From contig JARUPY010000079.1 of the NCBI GenBank assembly GCA_029817715.1, positions 310,001 through 374,000 of the forward strand: a stretch of 64,000 bases of DNA, read 5' to 3'. This document shows, piece after piece, positions 1 through 11,299 of the stretch. Under the pieces are notes generated by a model. That model was not told the DNA's origin. It worked only from the letters and a program-made list of their open reading frames with translations, and made no database searches. The position numbers were made by a program, and so were the translations under genes. The DNA is from Melastoma dodecandrum. Taxonomy: Eukaryota > Streptophyta > Magnoliopsida > Myrtales > Melastomataceae. Numbering within the stretch: the first letter of the stretch is position 1; every line of letters begins with the position of its first letter.

Positions 1-159
1 TTCTGGATTACAATCTGAAATGAAAGGGACGTGGTCTTGATGACTAAATCTATATGCCTGAAAGCGCCTTACCGTGTATCAACGATATCAATCATAAGTT
101 ACTTTGAGTCTTATAAGAGTTTTTCGTGCTCCCACTCCGAGTCTTGTTTATTTCTTCTG

Positions 160-450
160 TTTCCATGCACCCAGCTACTACAAGGGGGACATTTCTTGTT
201 TCTCTAAGGACAACGACACTTGTTTGGTATCGTAACCAAAGGGTACAACGAGAGTAGACAAGGGTCGTTGCACATCATACGACACAAAGTCGTCAAACTT
301 GCTTGAAGGCTCACTAAATGGTCCTACAATCGGACTAACGAGATTGTACCTTTGTGGAAGAGAAAGGTCTTTTACCGTGACCATAAGTTTTGACTACAAA
401 TGAAAAATATTATCCTTCTCATACCAAGTTGAATAAACCCAGATTACTTC
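160..450 (-). pseudogene. Tat-type Ty3/gypsy polyprotein scrap
   Basis: The minus strand from about 430 to 178 encodes a segment containing KDLSLPQRYNL followed by VGPFSEPSSKFDDF. It lines up with KDLTLDQRYKL...VGPLGEPSGKFDF at about 36630-36720, in the stretch between protease and RT of the complete Tat-lineage element further along this window. It is therefore a fragment of a related retrotransposon polyprotein, not a host gene. No catalytic domain falls inside it, and stops occur upstream of the alignable part. The Athila-like element begins about 400 bp to the right and may have inserted into this older copy. The lineage assignment rests on this internal similarity alone. Confidence 0.6.
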
Positions 451-856
451 AAAACAACGATTGACACAGATTAATAGTTCCTTATGAAGTGTTGAGGGAA
501 TATTACCAGAGTTATGTAACTAATTTCTTCTAAAAAAGCATTAAATTCAGAAAACTAGGGGTCGTTTGTATCATATGGTTGGCCTGGTAACTTGGTCCTC
601 TCTAAGGCTATCTGGTTGTACCTTCTTGTGTGGTTTCTTCTTTGGTTTATTTGGTGAATCAGATAGGAACATAATTTGAGCCTCGATGCCTTCATGCCGT
701 GTTTGGGCGATAGAACTGTAGTGGGCGGGTTTTCTCTTGTATTTTCATTCAATCCTCTCCATTTCTTGCCATTGACATGCTATTGCTTCCAAGAGAGATG
801 ATCCTTTATTGATGCTTTGATGAGATGTTTCAAATTGCTTTCACATGAGTGGAGGT
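451..856. other. No recognisable gene; flank of the Athila-like insertion
   Basis: The minus strand has a 65-codon open stretch (555-752) with no recognisable motif. I see no promoter, RNA gene or clear repeat here. It is probably more of the old retroelement that the Athila-like LTR interrupted. Confidence 0.4.
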
Positions 857-1987
857 TGATAACTCTATGAAAGTAGAGTTATTTAGGGCAATTTCATACT
901 TAGATTTTGTTAGATTTGTGAAATATTGCGTTCATTGCATAATATTCCTGGCTATTTCACATTATTCCTGAGAAATGGATTACTGTCGAGTTTTTTGGTT
1001 TATTTAAGGATAAATATGGAAAAAAGAGGATCTTGGCGTAATTACGAAGACTCTGTGCAGAGGGAAGATCTTTGGAAGCTGGTGAAGGACCTGAAGCTGA
1101 CGATGGGGAGAAAAGAAAAGATTTCCTTTTCAGATTTTCTGAGATTTTCTAGGTTTATTTTTAGGATTATTAAAACACTTCATTCACCTTTAGAGGGGGA
1201 ACGGGGGAGGCTGCTTGTAACAAGGAGCCGTCGACGGAGACTTCGCCAATTATTTTTCTTTTAGTTTTTCTTTATGTCGTTTTCATTATTTAAATTTGAT
1301 TTGATGTTTTCGTTTACTTCTATTATGAACTAATTTTCTTTGCCTAGGGTTAAGATGGATCTTGACAATTAGTCAAGAGTTTATCTCTTTTGACACACTT
1401 GAATGATTTAGGTTAGATTATTCCTATTCGTTCTTAACGCTTTCTTATTGCTTGATCACAAATACGATTGAATAGTGAATTTAGGTGAACTCGGAAGGGG
1501 AATCCTAGATTAAGCACGGGAAGAGGAATTAGGAATATACCCAATCGTCCTAGGTAATCGAATTGGAATTGATTCTTAAGGGGCACTCGATGGTTAATCT
1601 ACCTAGGAATAGAGTGATTACTATTTACAGAGATGTACGTTCTTATGACCTCGGGAGGGGCGTAGGAAGAAACCGAATTTCAGATTATCAACCAGATCAT
1701 CTTAAGCTTGTTGATTGAGATATGACTTGCGATTAATTGTCCGATGAAATCATCGCCCTAGGTGCTTTTCTCATTTGAATTTTAATTCGGTTTACTTACT
1801 CATTTTCTTTAGCTTTGCACTTAGTTTTTGATTGTTTCTCAACTCGCTTAGTTGAATAATAGAGATTGGCGTATTTTAATAATTGAGAGAAGTTCAGATC
1901 AGTCATCGTGAGAACGATATCTTACTTACACTTTATTACTTATACGAACGTGTGCACTTGCGTGATGAATACGTTTTCGACGTGATT
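857..1987 (+). repeat. 5' LTR of the Athila-like element
   Basis: It starts TGATAACTC and matches the 3' copy (TGATTACTC at 11300) over nearly its whole length, ending near TTTTCGACGTGA. About 120 bp present here (roughly 1370-1530) are replaced in the 3' LTR by a shorter, unrelated-looking stretch. A possible TATA-like stretch (GATTATTAAAACAC) lies near 1165; its counterpart in the 3' LTR reads GGATTATAAAAACAC. Confidence 0.85.
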
Positions 1988-2021
1988 TTCGATCTATTTG
2001 TAGGAAAAATCTTAATGTTGC

Positions 2022-3700
2022 ATGCGTAGTAGAGAAGTGGTTCCTCTTGATCCTGAAATATTAAGAACCTTTCGGTTACGTCTAAGAGAGCAAAAGGAAG
2101 CCACACGCCAACAAACACTGGATAACCACAATCAAGAAGTTAAACCGAGAATCATGCGTGATTATGCCCAGCCCCATGTGCATGAACGGTCTAGCATAGT
2201 GAAGGTGACTATCCAAGCCAACACATTTGAAATCAAACGTGCAGTTATCACAATGCTACAAAATTCGAGTTTCGGGGGATCTCCATAGGAGGATCCACAT
2301 GGGCACATCACCAACTTTCTGGAAATTTGCGACACTTTCCGCTATAATGGAGTATCGAGCGAGGCCATTCGGATGAGACTCTTCCCATTCTCGTTGAGGG
2401 ACAAAGCATGAACATGGCTCTACTCTTTGCCAGAAGGGTCCATCACAAACCGGGAAGAGATGTCCGGAAAATTCCTATCAAAGTATTTCCCACCCAGCAA
2501 GACCATTAAGATGCGGAATGACATCACTTCGTTTCGACAACATGGAACATAGTCACTTTTTGAAGCGTGGGAGAGATTTAAGGATTTTCTATGAGTGTGC
2601 CCACATCACGAGATACCTCAACGGATGTTGGTGCAAATTTTTTATGATGGATTAACTGATGCACTTCGCTCAACGATAGATGCAGCTGCAGGGGGAACAA
2701 TATTAAACATGCAGCCGGAGGAAGCACTGGAGCTATTCGAGCAGATGGCTAATAACGGTCATGGAGTATCGCGTGCCCGAGGAGTAGCTGGAATACATTC
2801 AGTTGATGAAGTTGCTGCCCTCAATGCTAAAGTGGATGTGTTAACTCGGGAGCTGAATGCACTAAAGGGTCCTAGTCATCCCATTCATTATCCGTGTGAG
2901 AGGTGTGGAGAAAATCATGCTCGTGGTCGATGTTTCACTGGTACTGAGTCAGCCAACTACTTGGGAGCCAACTCGAGGAACAACCCCTTTTTGAATACTT
3001 ACAATCCGGAATGGAGGAACCACCCGAGCTTCTCGTGGGGAAATCAACAATCAGCAAAACCAACTCCTCCACCAGGACCTCATCAGCAAAAGCCACAACC
3101 GCAAGAAAAAATGTCAGGTATTGAAGAACTATTGGTCAAATACATTTCTAAAACCGACACTCTTTTGCAGAACCAATCGGCTTCACTTCGGAGTTTGGAA
3201 GCCCAAGTCGGACAATTGGCACAAGCAATTAATAATCGATCTCAAGGCACTCTTCCGAGCAATACAGAGGTGAATCCAAGGAATGAAGGGAATGTGCAAG
3301 TCCAAGCTATAACTTTACGGAATGGGAGAACACTTCCTGAAGCCTCAAAGTTCAAGCACGTCGTTGCAACTACACCAGAAGTTACGCACAAAGGCAACGA
3401 ACCTTCTGTCCAGCCTAGCCTGCAACTTTCTCAACCAAAAATAGGTATGGAAAATGCTTCTATTGGAAAAGATAAACTCATATATCCACCTCTTCCTTTT
3501 CCACAGCGAGCTAGTAAGCAGAATGATGAGAAGGACTTACTGAAATTCTTAGAAATCTTCAAAAAGCTACACATAAACATCCCTTTTGCTGAAGCATTGG
3601 AGAAGATGCTGAGCTACGTTAAATTCATGAAAGATATATTATCTAAAAAGAGACGCCTCGGTGAGTTTGAGACTGTTGCCTTAACTGAAGAATGTAGTGC
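2022..3700 (+). pseudogene. gag of the Athila-like element
   Basis: This is the capsid/nucleocapsid precursor. Reading starts at ATG 2022, only about 35 bp after the LTR. The frame stays the same through four stops (TAG 2286, TGA near 2409, TAG near 2550, TGA 2592) and opens into a long ORF from 2595. Retrotransposon-gag core motifs lie at about 2300-2640 (an HITNFLEICDTFR-type helix, then FYDGL). A zinc-knuckle-like CERCGENHARGRC sits at about 2905. A Pro/Gln-rich linker (3050-3110) and a coiled segment follow. At least two stops look like CAG or CGA turned into TAG or TGA, as expected from cytosine-methylation decay. It grades into the protease in the same frame. Confidence 0.82.
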
Positions 3701-4375
3701 TATTTTGCAGAAAAAGTTACCTACAAAGCTAAAAGATCCTGGTAGTTTCACTATACCCTGTTCTATTGGTTCAAATTTCAGCGGTAAGGCATTGTGTGAT
3801 CTTGGAGCGAGTGTTAATTTAATGCCTTTATCAATATTTTATGAATTGGGTTTGGGGGAAGCAAAACCTACATCGGTCACGTTGCAATTAGCCGACCGAT
3901 CTCTTGCTTTTCCAAGGGAAATCATTGAGGATATTTTGGTTAAGGTAGATAAATTTGTTTTCCCGCGGATTTTATCGTGCTTAATTTTGATGAGGACTGT
4001 GAAATACCAATCATCCTTGGAAGACCATTCCTAGCCACAGGTAGGACTTTAATTGACGTCCAAAAGGGTGAGCTAACAATGAGGGTTAATAACGAGGAGG
4101 TAACATTTAATATTCTTCATGTAATGAAATGTCCGAATGAACCTGATGATTGTTTTTCTGTTGACATCATTGACAGGATAACAGCCGAAGAAGTTACTAT
4201 TTTGAAGACGACCGATGTGCTTGAGCTAGCATTAACTTATGAGGAAGCAACTATCGATGAAGAAACTAAGGAAATGATTAGTTGGATGGAGTGCAAATCT
4301 TACGTACCTAGAGATCTGAGAGCTTTCGATCCATTGGAGATGTCAGAAAAGACCACAACCCATCCATCATAGGAA
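3700..4375 (+). pseudogene. Aspartic protease domain of the Athila-like element
   Basis: The retropepsin-type domain that would cleave the polyprotein. The active-site segment CDLGASVNLMPLSIF lies at about 3795-3840; DLGAS instead of DTGA is usual in Athila elements. The second half, with IPIILGRPFLATG, is in another frame (from 3977) because one G appears to be missing near 3965. The downstream linker ends at a stop at 4372, and RT continues in a third frame. The domain is recognisable but cannot be translated as one protein. Confidence 0.8.
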
Positions 4376-4410
4376 CACCAGAATTAGAGCTCAAAACCTT
4401 ACCCACACAT

Positions 4411-5935
4411 TTGAGGTATTCATTCCTCCAAAACACCAATCAACTCCCTGTGATTATTTCTATAGAATTGACGGAGTTGCAGGAGGAGAAATTACTTCGA
4501 ATCTTGAGGGATCACAAGAGGGCGATAGGATGGACTACTGCAGATATCAGAGGAATCAGCCCAGTAATTTGCATACATAAAATCCTCCTCGAGGACAATC
4601 ACAAACCATCGATAGAGAATCAACGGAGATTGAACCCAAGCATGAAAGATGTTGTAAAGAAGGAGATCATCAAGTGGCTCGATGCAGGTATCATCTATCC
4701 TATTTCTGACAGCACGTGGGTTAGTCCTATACAGTGTGTTCCCAAGAAAGGCGGAATGACAGTAGTAACAAATGAGAAGAATGAACTCATCCCTACTCGC
4801 ACTGTCACGGGATGGAGGGTATGTATGGACTACCGGAAGTTAAACAAAGCAACAAGAAAAGATCACTACCCGCTTCCATTTATCGATCAAATGTTGGACA
4901 GATTGGCAGGTAAAGAATATTATTGTTTTCTCGATGGTTACTTAGGATATAATCAGATTGCTATTGCACCAGAAGATCAGGAGAAAACGACTTTCACATG
5001 TCCATACGGTACGTTCGCCTTCCGTAGAATGCCATTTGGATTGTGTAATGCACCTGCTACATTCCAAAGGTGCATGACGTCCATTTTCACTGACATGGTA
5101 GAACGATCTTTAGAAATTTTTATGGATGACTTTTCCGTCTTTGGTGACTCATTTGATAATTGCTTATATAATCTTGCATGTGTACTCGAATGTCGTGAGA
5201 AGACTAATCTAATCCTAAATTGGGAAAAGTGTCACTTTATGGTTCGGGAAGGTATTGTCCGTGGTCACAGGGTGTCAAGTAAGGGCATTGAAGTTGACAG
5301 AGCAAAGACTGAGACCATCGAAAAGTTATCCCCACCAACATCGGTAAGAGCCATCCGAAGTTTTCTTGATCATGCTGGCTTTTACAGGCGATTCATTAAG
5401 AATTTCTCCAAAATATCGAAACCATTATGCAATCTTTTGGAGAAAGACATACCATTCAACTTTGATAAAGCATGCATGGAAGCATTTACAAAATTGAAAG
5501 AGAGGTTAGTTACACAGCACCTATCATTGTAGTGCCTGATTGGACATTACCTTTTGAATTGATGTGCGATGCGAGTGACTATGCCTTAGGAGCAGTGCTT
5601 GGGCAACGTAAGAATACGGTCTTTCATGTGATTTACTATGCTAGTAGAACTTTGGACGATGCACAGGTAAATTTCACGACCACTGAAAAGTATCTACTAG
5701 CTGTCGTATTTGCTTTCGATAAATTTCGATCTTACCTTGTGAGTTCGAAAGTCATAGTGTTCATAGATGACTCCGCGATCAAGTACTTGATTGAGAAAAA
5801 GGATGCAAAACCACGATTGATAAGATGGGCTCTCTTACTGTAAGAATTCGATCTCGAGATCAAGGACAGAAAAGGAATAGAGAATCAAGTAGCTGATCAC
5901 TTGTCAAGGCTAGATGGTCAAAGCGACACCAAGCT
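4411..5935 (+). pseudogene. Reverse transcriptase and RNase H of the Athila-like element
   Basis: RT occupies 4411-5532: fingers with VCMDYRKLNKATRKDHYPLP, palm with FLDGYLGYNQI, the YxDD-type site as FMDDFS (about 5119-5136), and thumb RRFIKNFSKISKPL. A 2-bp insertion near 5515 moves the frame, and RNase H continues at 5472-5843. Motifs there are [15 protein letters not shown] (first catalytic Asp), [12 protein letters not shown] (Glu) and [10 protein letters not shown], where the usual DHxAL has become DDSAI. A stop at 5841 is followed in frame by the RNase H end with VADHLSRL. The enzyme would copy element RNA into DNA; this copy is inactive. Confidence 0.88.
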
Positions 5936-5939
5936 CAAC

Positions 5940-7288
5940 CAGGTAGCTATAAATGAATCTTTTCCCGATGAACAGCCGCTCTCGGTTAGTCACATGCAAG
6001 TTCCGTAGTATGCAGATTTTGTTAATTTTCTTGTTTTGAATTTCATACCTACTGATTTGAATGCGCAACAAAAGAAGATGTTTTTACATGATGTTAAGAA
6101 TTATTTGTGGGATAAACCATTCTTGTTTAAGCAATGTGCAGATCAGGTTCTTAAAGATGCATACCTGAAGAAGAATGGGACCAAATTTTATGGCAATGTC
6201 ATTCATCACCTTACGGCGGACATTTTGGAGGAGATAAAACAGCTGCTCGGATTTTACAATCGGGTTTCTTTTGTCCTTCTTTATTTAAGTATGCTTACAA
6301 TTTTGTTGCTAAATGTGATAGTTGCCAACGAACGGGAAACATATCAAGGCGACACGAAATGCCCTTAAACAACATTTTGGAGGTAGAGATTTTCGACGTT
6401 TGGGGTATTGATTTTATGGGACCATTTGTTTCATCTTTCAAAAATTGTAATATTTTAGTTGCTGTGGATTACGTGTCTAAATGGGTTGAAGCGAAAGCTT
6501 TGCCCACTAACGAGGCTAAAACAGTGGTTAAGTTTTTGAAGAAGCAGGTGTTTACAAGGTTCGGTACCCTAAGAGCAATCATCAACGATGGGGGATCTTA
6601 CTTTTGCAATAAACAAGTCTCCAAATTGTTAAACAAGTATGGAATAAATCACAAGGTCGCTCTAGCATACCATCCTCAGACTAGTGGACAAGTGGAAGTA
6701 TCAAATCGAGAAATTAAGAGAATTCTCGAGAAAACAATAAACACATCACGGAAGGATTGGGCACTGAAGCTAGAGGACGTATTGTGGGCTTATCGAACAG
6801 CTTACAAAACGCCAATTGGAATGTCTCCGTTTAAGCTAGTTTATGGGAAAGCATGTCACTTGCCGGTGGAATTGGAGCACAAAGCATTATGGGCGATTAA
6901 GAAATTGAATTTTGATCTCGAGAAGGCTGGACAGAAGAGGTTGCTCCAATTGAACGAACTTGATGAATTTCACCTTCAAGCTTACGAAAACGCGAGGATC
7001 TATAAGGAGAAGACGAAACAGTGGCATGATAAGAGGATCATTGAGCGAAAGTTTGAACCTGGATAACAAGTGTTGTTGTTCAATTCCAGACTGAGGTTAT
7101 TCCCAGGAAAACTCAAATCGACGTGGTCTGGACCATTTCAGGCAGTTCAGGTATTCCCCTATGGTGCCGTGGAAATACAGAATCCAACTTCAGGACAGAC
7201 ATTCAAGGTCAATGGACAGAGGCTGAAACGCTATTGGGGAGGAAACGTTGAAAGGGCAGTTGCCACGGCAACATTCAGAGACACGTGA
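5940..7288 (+). pseudogene. Integrase of the Athila-like element
   Basis: The zinc-binding region (about 6200-6350) is frameshifted. It begins in the frame of 6036-6368 and resumes with CDSCQRTGN in another. The core at 6359-7066 keeps a D-D-E set: Asp in GIDFMGPF, Asp in NDGGSYFCN and Glu in [12 protein letters not shown], with [15 protein letters not shown] after it. A TAA at 7064, probably from CAA, separates it from the C-terminal DNA-binding part (7067-7288, LFPGKLKSTWSGPF), still in the same frame. The function would be joining cDNA to host DNA. Confidence 0.87.
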
Positions 7289-7877
7289 TTGATATCAAGA
7301 GTCGAGCCGTAGACTATAAACCAAGTGTTTTTTGGGAGGCAACCCAAGTTATTTTCTTTTATTATTTTTTATTTTATTTGTTTGTATTTATTTTTTTGTC
7401 TTATTAGGGGGGAAAGATAGCGTGGAATGCAAGAGCAAGTAGCAAGTTCGTGCAACTGCAAGGAATTTCATGCAACCGTACCGCAGATATAGAGGAGGCA
7501 CGGAAACTCTGTGCAGCTGCACGATAATTTCATGCAGCTGCATCAAAATTTCGTGTAGCTGCACCGCTTGGAACACAGAATGCACAGAAACTTTTTGCAG
7601 CTGCACCGGAAATTATATTTAAAAAAAATCAAAAAGCACAAACACTTCGGGCCATTTTGTCAGACAACCCTAATCCCCTTTTTCTTGTGACAGGGAAGAG
7701 CTGTAGCCGCAAAGCCGCCACCTCCATCGCCCTCCCGTGTCATAGCCACCGGCACCCACGCCGTCCCTGTGTACCCAAACCCACCCTTTTCGAACTTGTC
7801 GGTTGGAGAACTCCTCGCCAGTATCACCCACCACCCATAGCTCGACGTCCGGATTGTGTTTGTAGAAGTAAGTTGTG
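7289..7877 (+). other. Spacer between integrase and env-position ORF
   Basis: It contains GGGAGGCAACCC (about 7334), a conserved mark after integrase in Athila elements, then an A/T-rich run. At 7500-7610 lies a cluster of four copies of the palindrome GCAGCTGC or a one-base variant. Small overlapping ORFs on both strands at 7657-7948 show no known motif. Confidence 0.5.
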
Positions 7878-8927
7878 ATGGCACCCAAAAAGAAATTGGC
7901 CGTAAGGAGTACTTTTGGAGTTAGGAGAGGACGAGACTTGACGAACAAAGCTGCTAAAAACTATCGAGACTCTATGGTGCGTCGGATCTTAATTCCGGAG
8001 CGTGGATTTGAGGTACGCCATAGGTATATGGAAACTTATATGTTCCAAATTTCTCATATGGGCTGGACTCAATTTTGTACCCCTTTGGAAGCTGCGGTTC
8101 TGCCAATAGTAAGGGAATTCTACGCTAATACACACACCTATGATGAGAACAACAAAAGTATTCAAGTTCGAGGTATGAGTGTTGTGTTTAGCGCTCAAGC
8201 AATTGCCGAATTGTTTCATCTTCCTGTGTTTGAGCATGATGCGTTTACAAAATACCTGAATGAAGATTTTAATGCTGACGATGTACTTGAATGCTTAACT
8301 GGACCAGGATCCACATGGAAGAGGTCGCGCAAGAATGAACCGCTGGCGCGAAAATATGGGTTCGATTTGTCTCGGCAAGACTGATTCCGGGAAAAAAACA
8401 TTAGTAGCGTGACAATGGAAAAAGCGGCTTTAATTTTTTGCATATTAGAGGGCATGAAAATTGATGTGGGAAAACTTCTTAACCAGATGTTGCATAGAGC
8501 ATTAAAGGATACTCACCTTGGCTTGTGGTTCCCATCTTTAGTGTTTCAGTTATGCAGGAGGGCAGGGGTACATTGTGACCCTACAGAAGAGATTGCTCAC
8601 CCACAGAAACCAATCACTCATGCCACATGGCTGAAAATTCAACGGGAGGATGAGCACAAGGATGAAGCCCCTTCCGGCACATCTCATGGTAACCGCACAG
8701 AAGGTGACCCTGCCATTACCACAGCCAACACATCTATTGCCCGGGAAAACTGGACCAAGATCAACGAATTCATGGAGTATTCAATTGCATGCCATCGAAG
8801 GTCGGAGGAAATTCAAAGGCGAATCGCGTCAACATTACATGTGGATATATCATACCTTGGCAAGCAACCAACTCCACCGTCGATGGGTGGTTTTGTAGTG
8901 GGTATAGAATACTTCACCGGATGCTGA
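7878..8927 (+). pseudogene. Env-position ORF of the Athila-like element (putative plant transposon protein)
   Basis: The frame starts at ATG 7878 with MAPKKKLA and runs to 8927, broken only by TGA 8382. Around residues 30-110 it has PERGFEVRHRYMETYMF, FCTPLEAAVLPIVREFYAN and VRGMSVVFSAQAIAELFHLP. That pattern (a FYAN strand, then an RG..V.FS..AI..LF motif) is what I know from the plant retrotransposon domain often called 'putative plant transposon protein'. There is no signal peptide or evident transmembrane segment, so an envelope function is not supported. The 3' end is probably truncated by the caulimovirid insert that starts at about 8928. Confidence 0.65.
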
Positions 8928-9028
8928 GATGAATGATCTTTCATGGGGCACAAGGAATTCCTGAGGTGCGATCACAGGGTTGATCATACACTCTGCTGCA
9001 CCTGTATCAATAAAGGTGATGGCAGTCA
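8928..9028 (-). pseudogene. Caulimovirid aspartic protease start (truncated)
   Basis: In a different frame from the upstream coat frame, by a one-base shift, lies a short stretch with the retropepsin-like motif FIDTGA. It ends after about 30 codons at the fragment border, so no complete protease is present. Confidence 0.6.
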
Positions 9029-9745
9029 CGGGTCTGTGATATTAGAAAAGTATACCTGCACCTTTATATGTGGGGCTATGTGCGAAGCAGCTATTAGTGG
9101 AATTTCCTTGTCTGGCTGCGGTTGGGAACTCATCCCAATCTCAATTTCTTCAGTCTCTGATCCATTCGTGGATACTTTTCTTGAAGGTAAGGTTCTGAGA
9201 AAATCCTCTGGCCTAGGATAGGCACTAATTATGCAGATCCTTTTACTCTGTTCTTCCGAGGAGGAGGAGGATTGGCTATCTGCTTCTGAACCTGAATCTG
9301 TATCAAAATATCCTTCAAGACAACACACTGTTTGTGAAGAGGGTTCATCCTCTAAAGAGAAGAGTGATTCAACATCATCATCATGCAAAGAAACTCCAGA
9401 GTATTTTTCAATCTGGGCTACTAACTTCCTTTGTCCTTTGGGACAATTTCTTGCAAAGTGACCTGGCTTGTTGCAAATGAAGCACCTGGTCGATTTCCTC
9501 TGGGGACTTCTCTTTCTCTTAATCCTGAGGAATCGTTTCCATCTTCTTGGTGACCGTCGCGGTCTGTCTGGATTCTTCACGAACTTCCTCCGGTGTTTCT
9601 TTCTAAACTTTTGCCTGGTAGGCTTGGTACTTGGAGCACAAGTACACAAATCCCTAGAGGTACACTTAATTTTGTACCTGTTGGTTTTGCTCCTGCAGAC
9701 TTGGTCAAGCCTTTTATCCTGCTTCAAAAAGCCTTGGATAATCTC
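9026..9745 (-). pseudogene. Caulimovirid nucleocapsid zinc finger and acidic tail
   Basis: A 230-codon frame with a strongly basic Arg/Lys region (residues about 25-75), the zinc knuckle CFICNKPGHFARNC (CX2CX4HX4C), then an acidic, Ser-rich region with DDDVESLFSLED. This arrangement is the C-terminal part of caulimovirid coat proteins, which packages nucleic acid. The frame ends in a TGA at the junction with the protease. Confidence 0.78.
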
Positions 9746-10262
9746 CTTTCTCTAGCAAAGTTCATTAACTCCCAAGTGGATTTCTTGTTGGATTTGTCCA
9801 ACAGTTAGATCAGTAATCCTTAAATGTTTACTTGTCAGGCTTTTCTCTACCATAGATGAGATAGATGATGGAATCGAAGACATAAATACTGGCTTCAATG
9901 AATCATCACCACCAAGATGAATAAACCAATGTAAAAGCCTCTGATAGTGCTTATCTAGATTTCTGACCTTATATGAACAGCATCTACGCTGGAAGAACTC
10001 TGTCCTTTTTTCTTCCAAAATGTTGTTGGGATTCCCAATGAAGTGAGCGTAGAGATTGTTCATAAATTCTTGCAAATGAACACTCATCATCTGTATTTGG
10101 GTTGGCTCCGGAAATAAACTCCACCAAACCAAAAGGGTTCCTATAAACCTGGATAGGAAGATGAAGATGCGGATTCAGATGATACAATTTAGTCTTACAC
10201 CAAGGCAGTCGGGAGGTACACATCGGCTCATCCTGCTCACCGGCATATCTTGGTACTCCCAT
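9746..10262 (-). pseudogene. Caulimovirid coat-protein region fragment
   Basis: Two overlapping frames (9984-10262 and 9752-10132) together make one degraded capsid region; the switch lies somewhere in 9984-10132. Recognisable motifs are LDKHYQRLLHWFIHLGG and LTVGQIQQEIH, near the end of the capsid core. A TAG at about 9752 separates this from the zinc-finger part, which continues in the same frame. It is partial at its N-terminal end, where the fragment border lies. Confidence 0.68.
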
Positions 10263-10275
10263 TTCCTACTTGTAC

Positions 10276-11299
10276 GTTCTTAAGCACCGAGGACGTTGCT
10301 CTGATTAGGTTTGGGGGTGTGGTGTTGTGTGTTATTGACTTTGGAAGTGATGTTCACTTAGGGTGAGTCCTATCTAGGTCGTATTTTTCATCTTTTGGGT
10401 CGTTTTTCCTCAACGTAACATTAGGAAGTCGATGTGGAATGTCTTTATTCGATGATGAGCATATGGGTTGCATTCTTCAAGTGTGGAAAGAAGAAGTTCT
10501 TTGCTTAGTATGCTAAAATTTTCGTTTAATTTTGAAAAGATCTCCCAGTAGGAAGTGTGCTTAGCGGCAACAGGTTACATCTCCTTAGAATGCATGGTGA
10601 TTAGTGATGAGTAGAGTAGCTTGAATTATCTCTTGAAATGACGTCTTTGGTCAATGTGCTGAAAAAGGAAGGAAAAAAAAAGAAAATGAGGTTGCCAAGG
10701 CTTTGAGTACCAATGTTCAGGTTTAAAAAAAAAAGAAGAAGAGAGAAAAAGATATCACCTGAATATGTGTTTGTGGTGTGAGTCTTCCGTGCTAGCTAGA
10801 GTGATTGATCCGAGGGGTGCTTTATCACCTAATGCCTTGGTTCAACTGAATTGGGAGTCATTGGTCGAGAGCTTGCTACATAAGCTTTAGCTGGAATTAG
10901 ATGAACATTTAGAGTCGTGCAATCTGAAAAAAAAATCAATAAAAAAATAAAAAAATAAAGGTAATGAAGTTGTTAAAAAGTCGGAAAACCTTTGATGAGT
11001 GAATAGAGATGTTTGTGGTGATCTTTGCGAGTTACTGGTTGACATGAGCTATTTGGAGTGTATGCTTGTTAATGTTCAGTGTACAACCTGTTGGGACGAA
11101 GATATTGTGTTTTAAAGCCTTTAATTGAGCATGTTAGGTAGTGAATGGAATCTAGATACATGATGAGGATGCACCCATTTCTGAGAATGTTCTAAAAGAT
11201 GTTTCTACGTTTGAGTGACTTGGGTTTGCCGAGGAGAGTCTTTTAATTTTTATTTTCTTTATCTTTGCTCGGGACTAGCAAAATTTAGGTTTGGGGGTG
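10276..11299 (+). other. 3' non-coding region and polypurine tract of the Athila-like element
   Basis: There is no credible ORF. The region has oligo-A/G runs (10665-10755, 10925-10965). The 17-mer TTAGGTTTGGGGGTGTG occurs twice, at 10305 and 11285, exactly 980 bp apart. The second copy abuts the 3' LTR and is the expected plus-strand primer site. Confidence 0.7.

Larger units (their letters stand above)
8928..10275 (-). mobile_element. Endogenous caulimovirid (pararetrovirus) fragment nested in the Athila-like element
   Basis: The minus strand carries, in order, a coat-protein-like region, a basic region, a CCHC zinc finger, an acidic Ser/Glu-rich region and the start of an aspartic protease. 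This is the coat-to-protease part of a plant pararetrovirus polyprotein. The left edge meets the Athila env-position ORF at about 8928. The right edge lies at about 10265-10285, where Athila 3' sequence resumes. Movement protein, RT and RNase H are absent. At least two frame breaks and one in-frame stop show it is a fossil, not a virus genome. The single-ORF organisation recalls florendoviruses or petuviruses; the genus is not settled. Confidence 0.75.

Noticed and set aside
7878..8927. True envelope gene in the Athila-like element
   Set aside because: No signal peptide, transmembrane helix or cleavage site is evident. Only the position matches an env gene.
9231..9808. Plus-strand frames opposite the caulimovirid fragment
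   Set aside because: They are shadows of the minus-strand coat/zinc-finger frame, which has unmistakable motifs.
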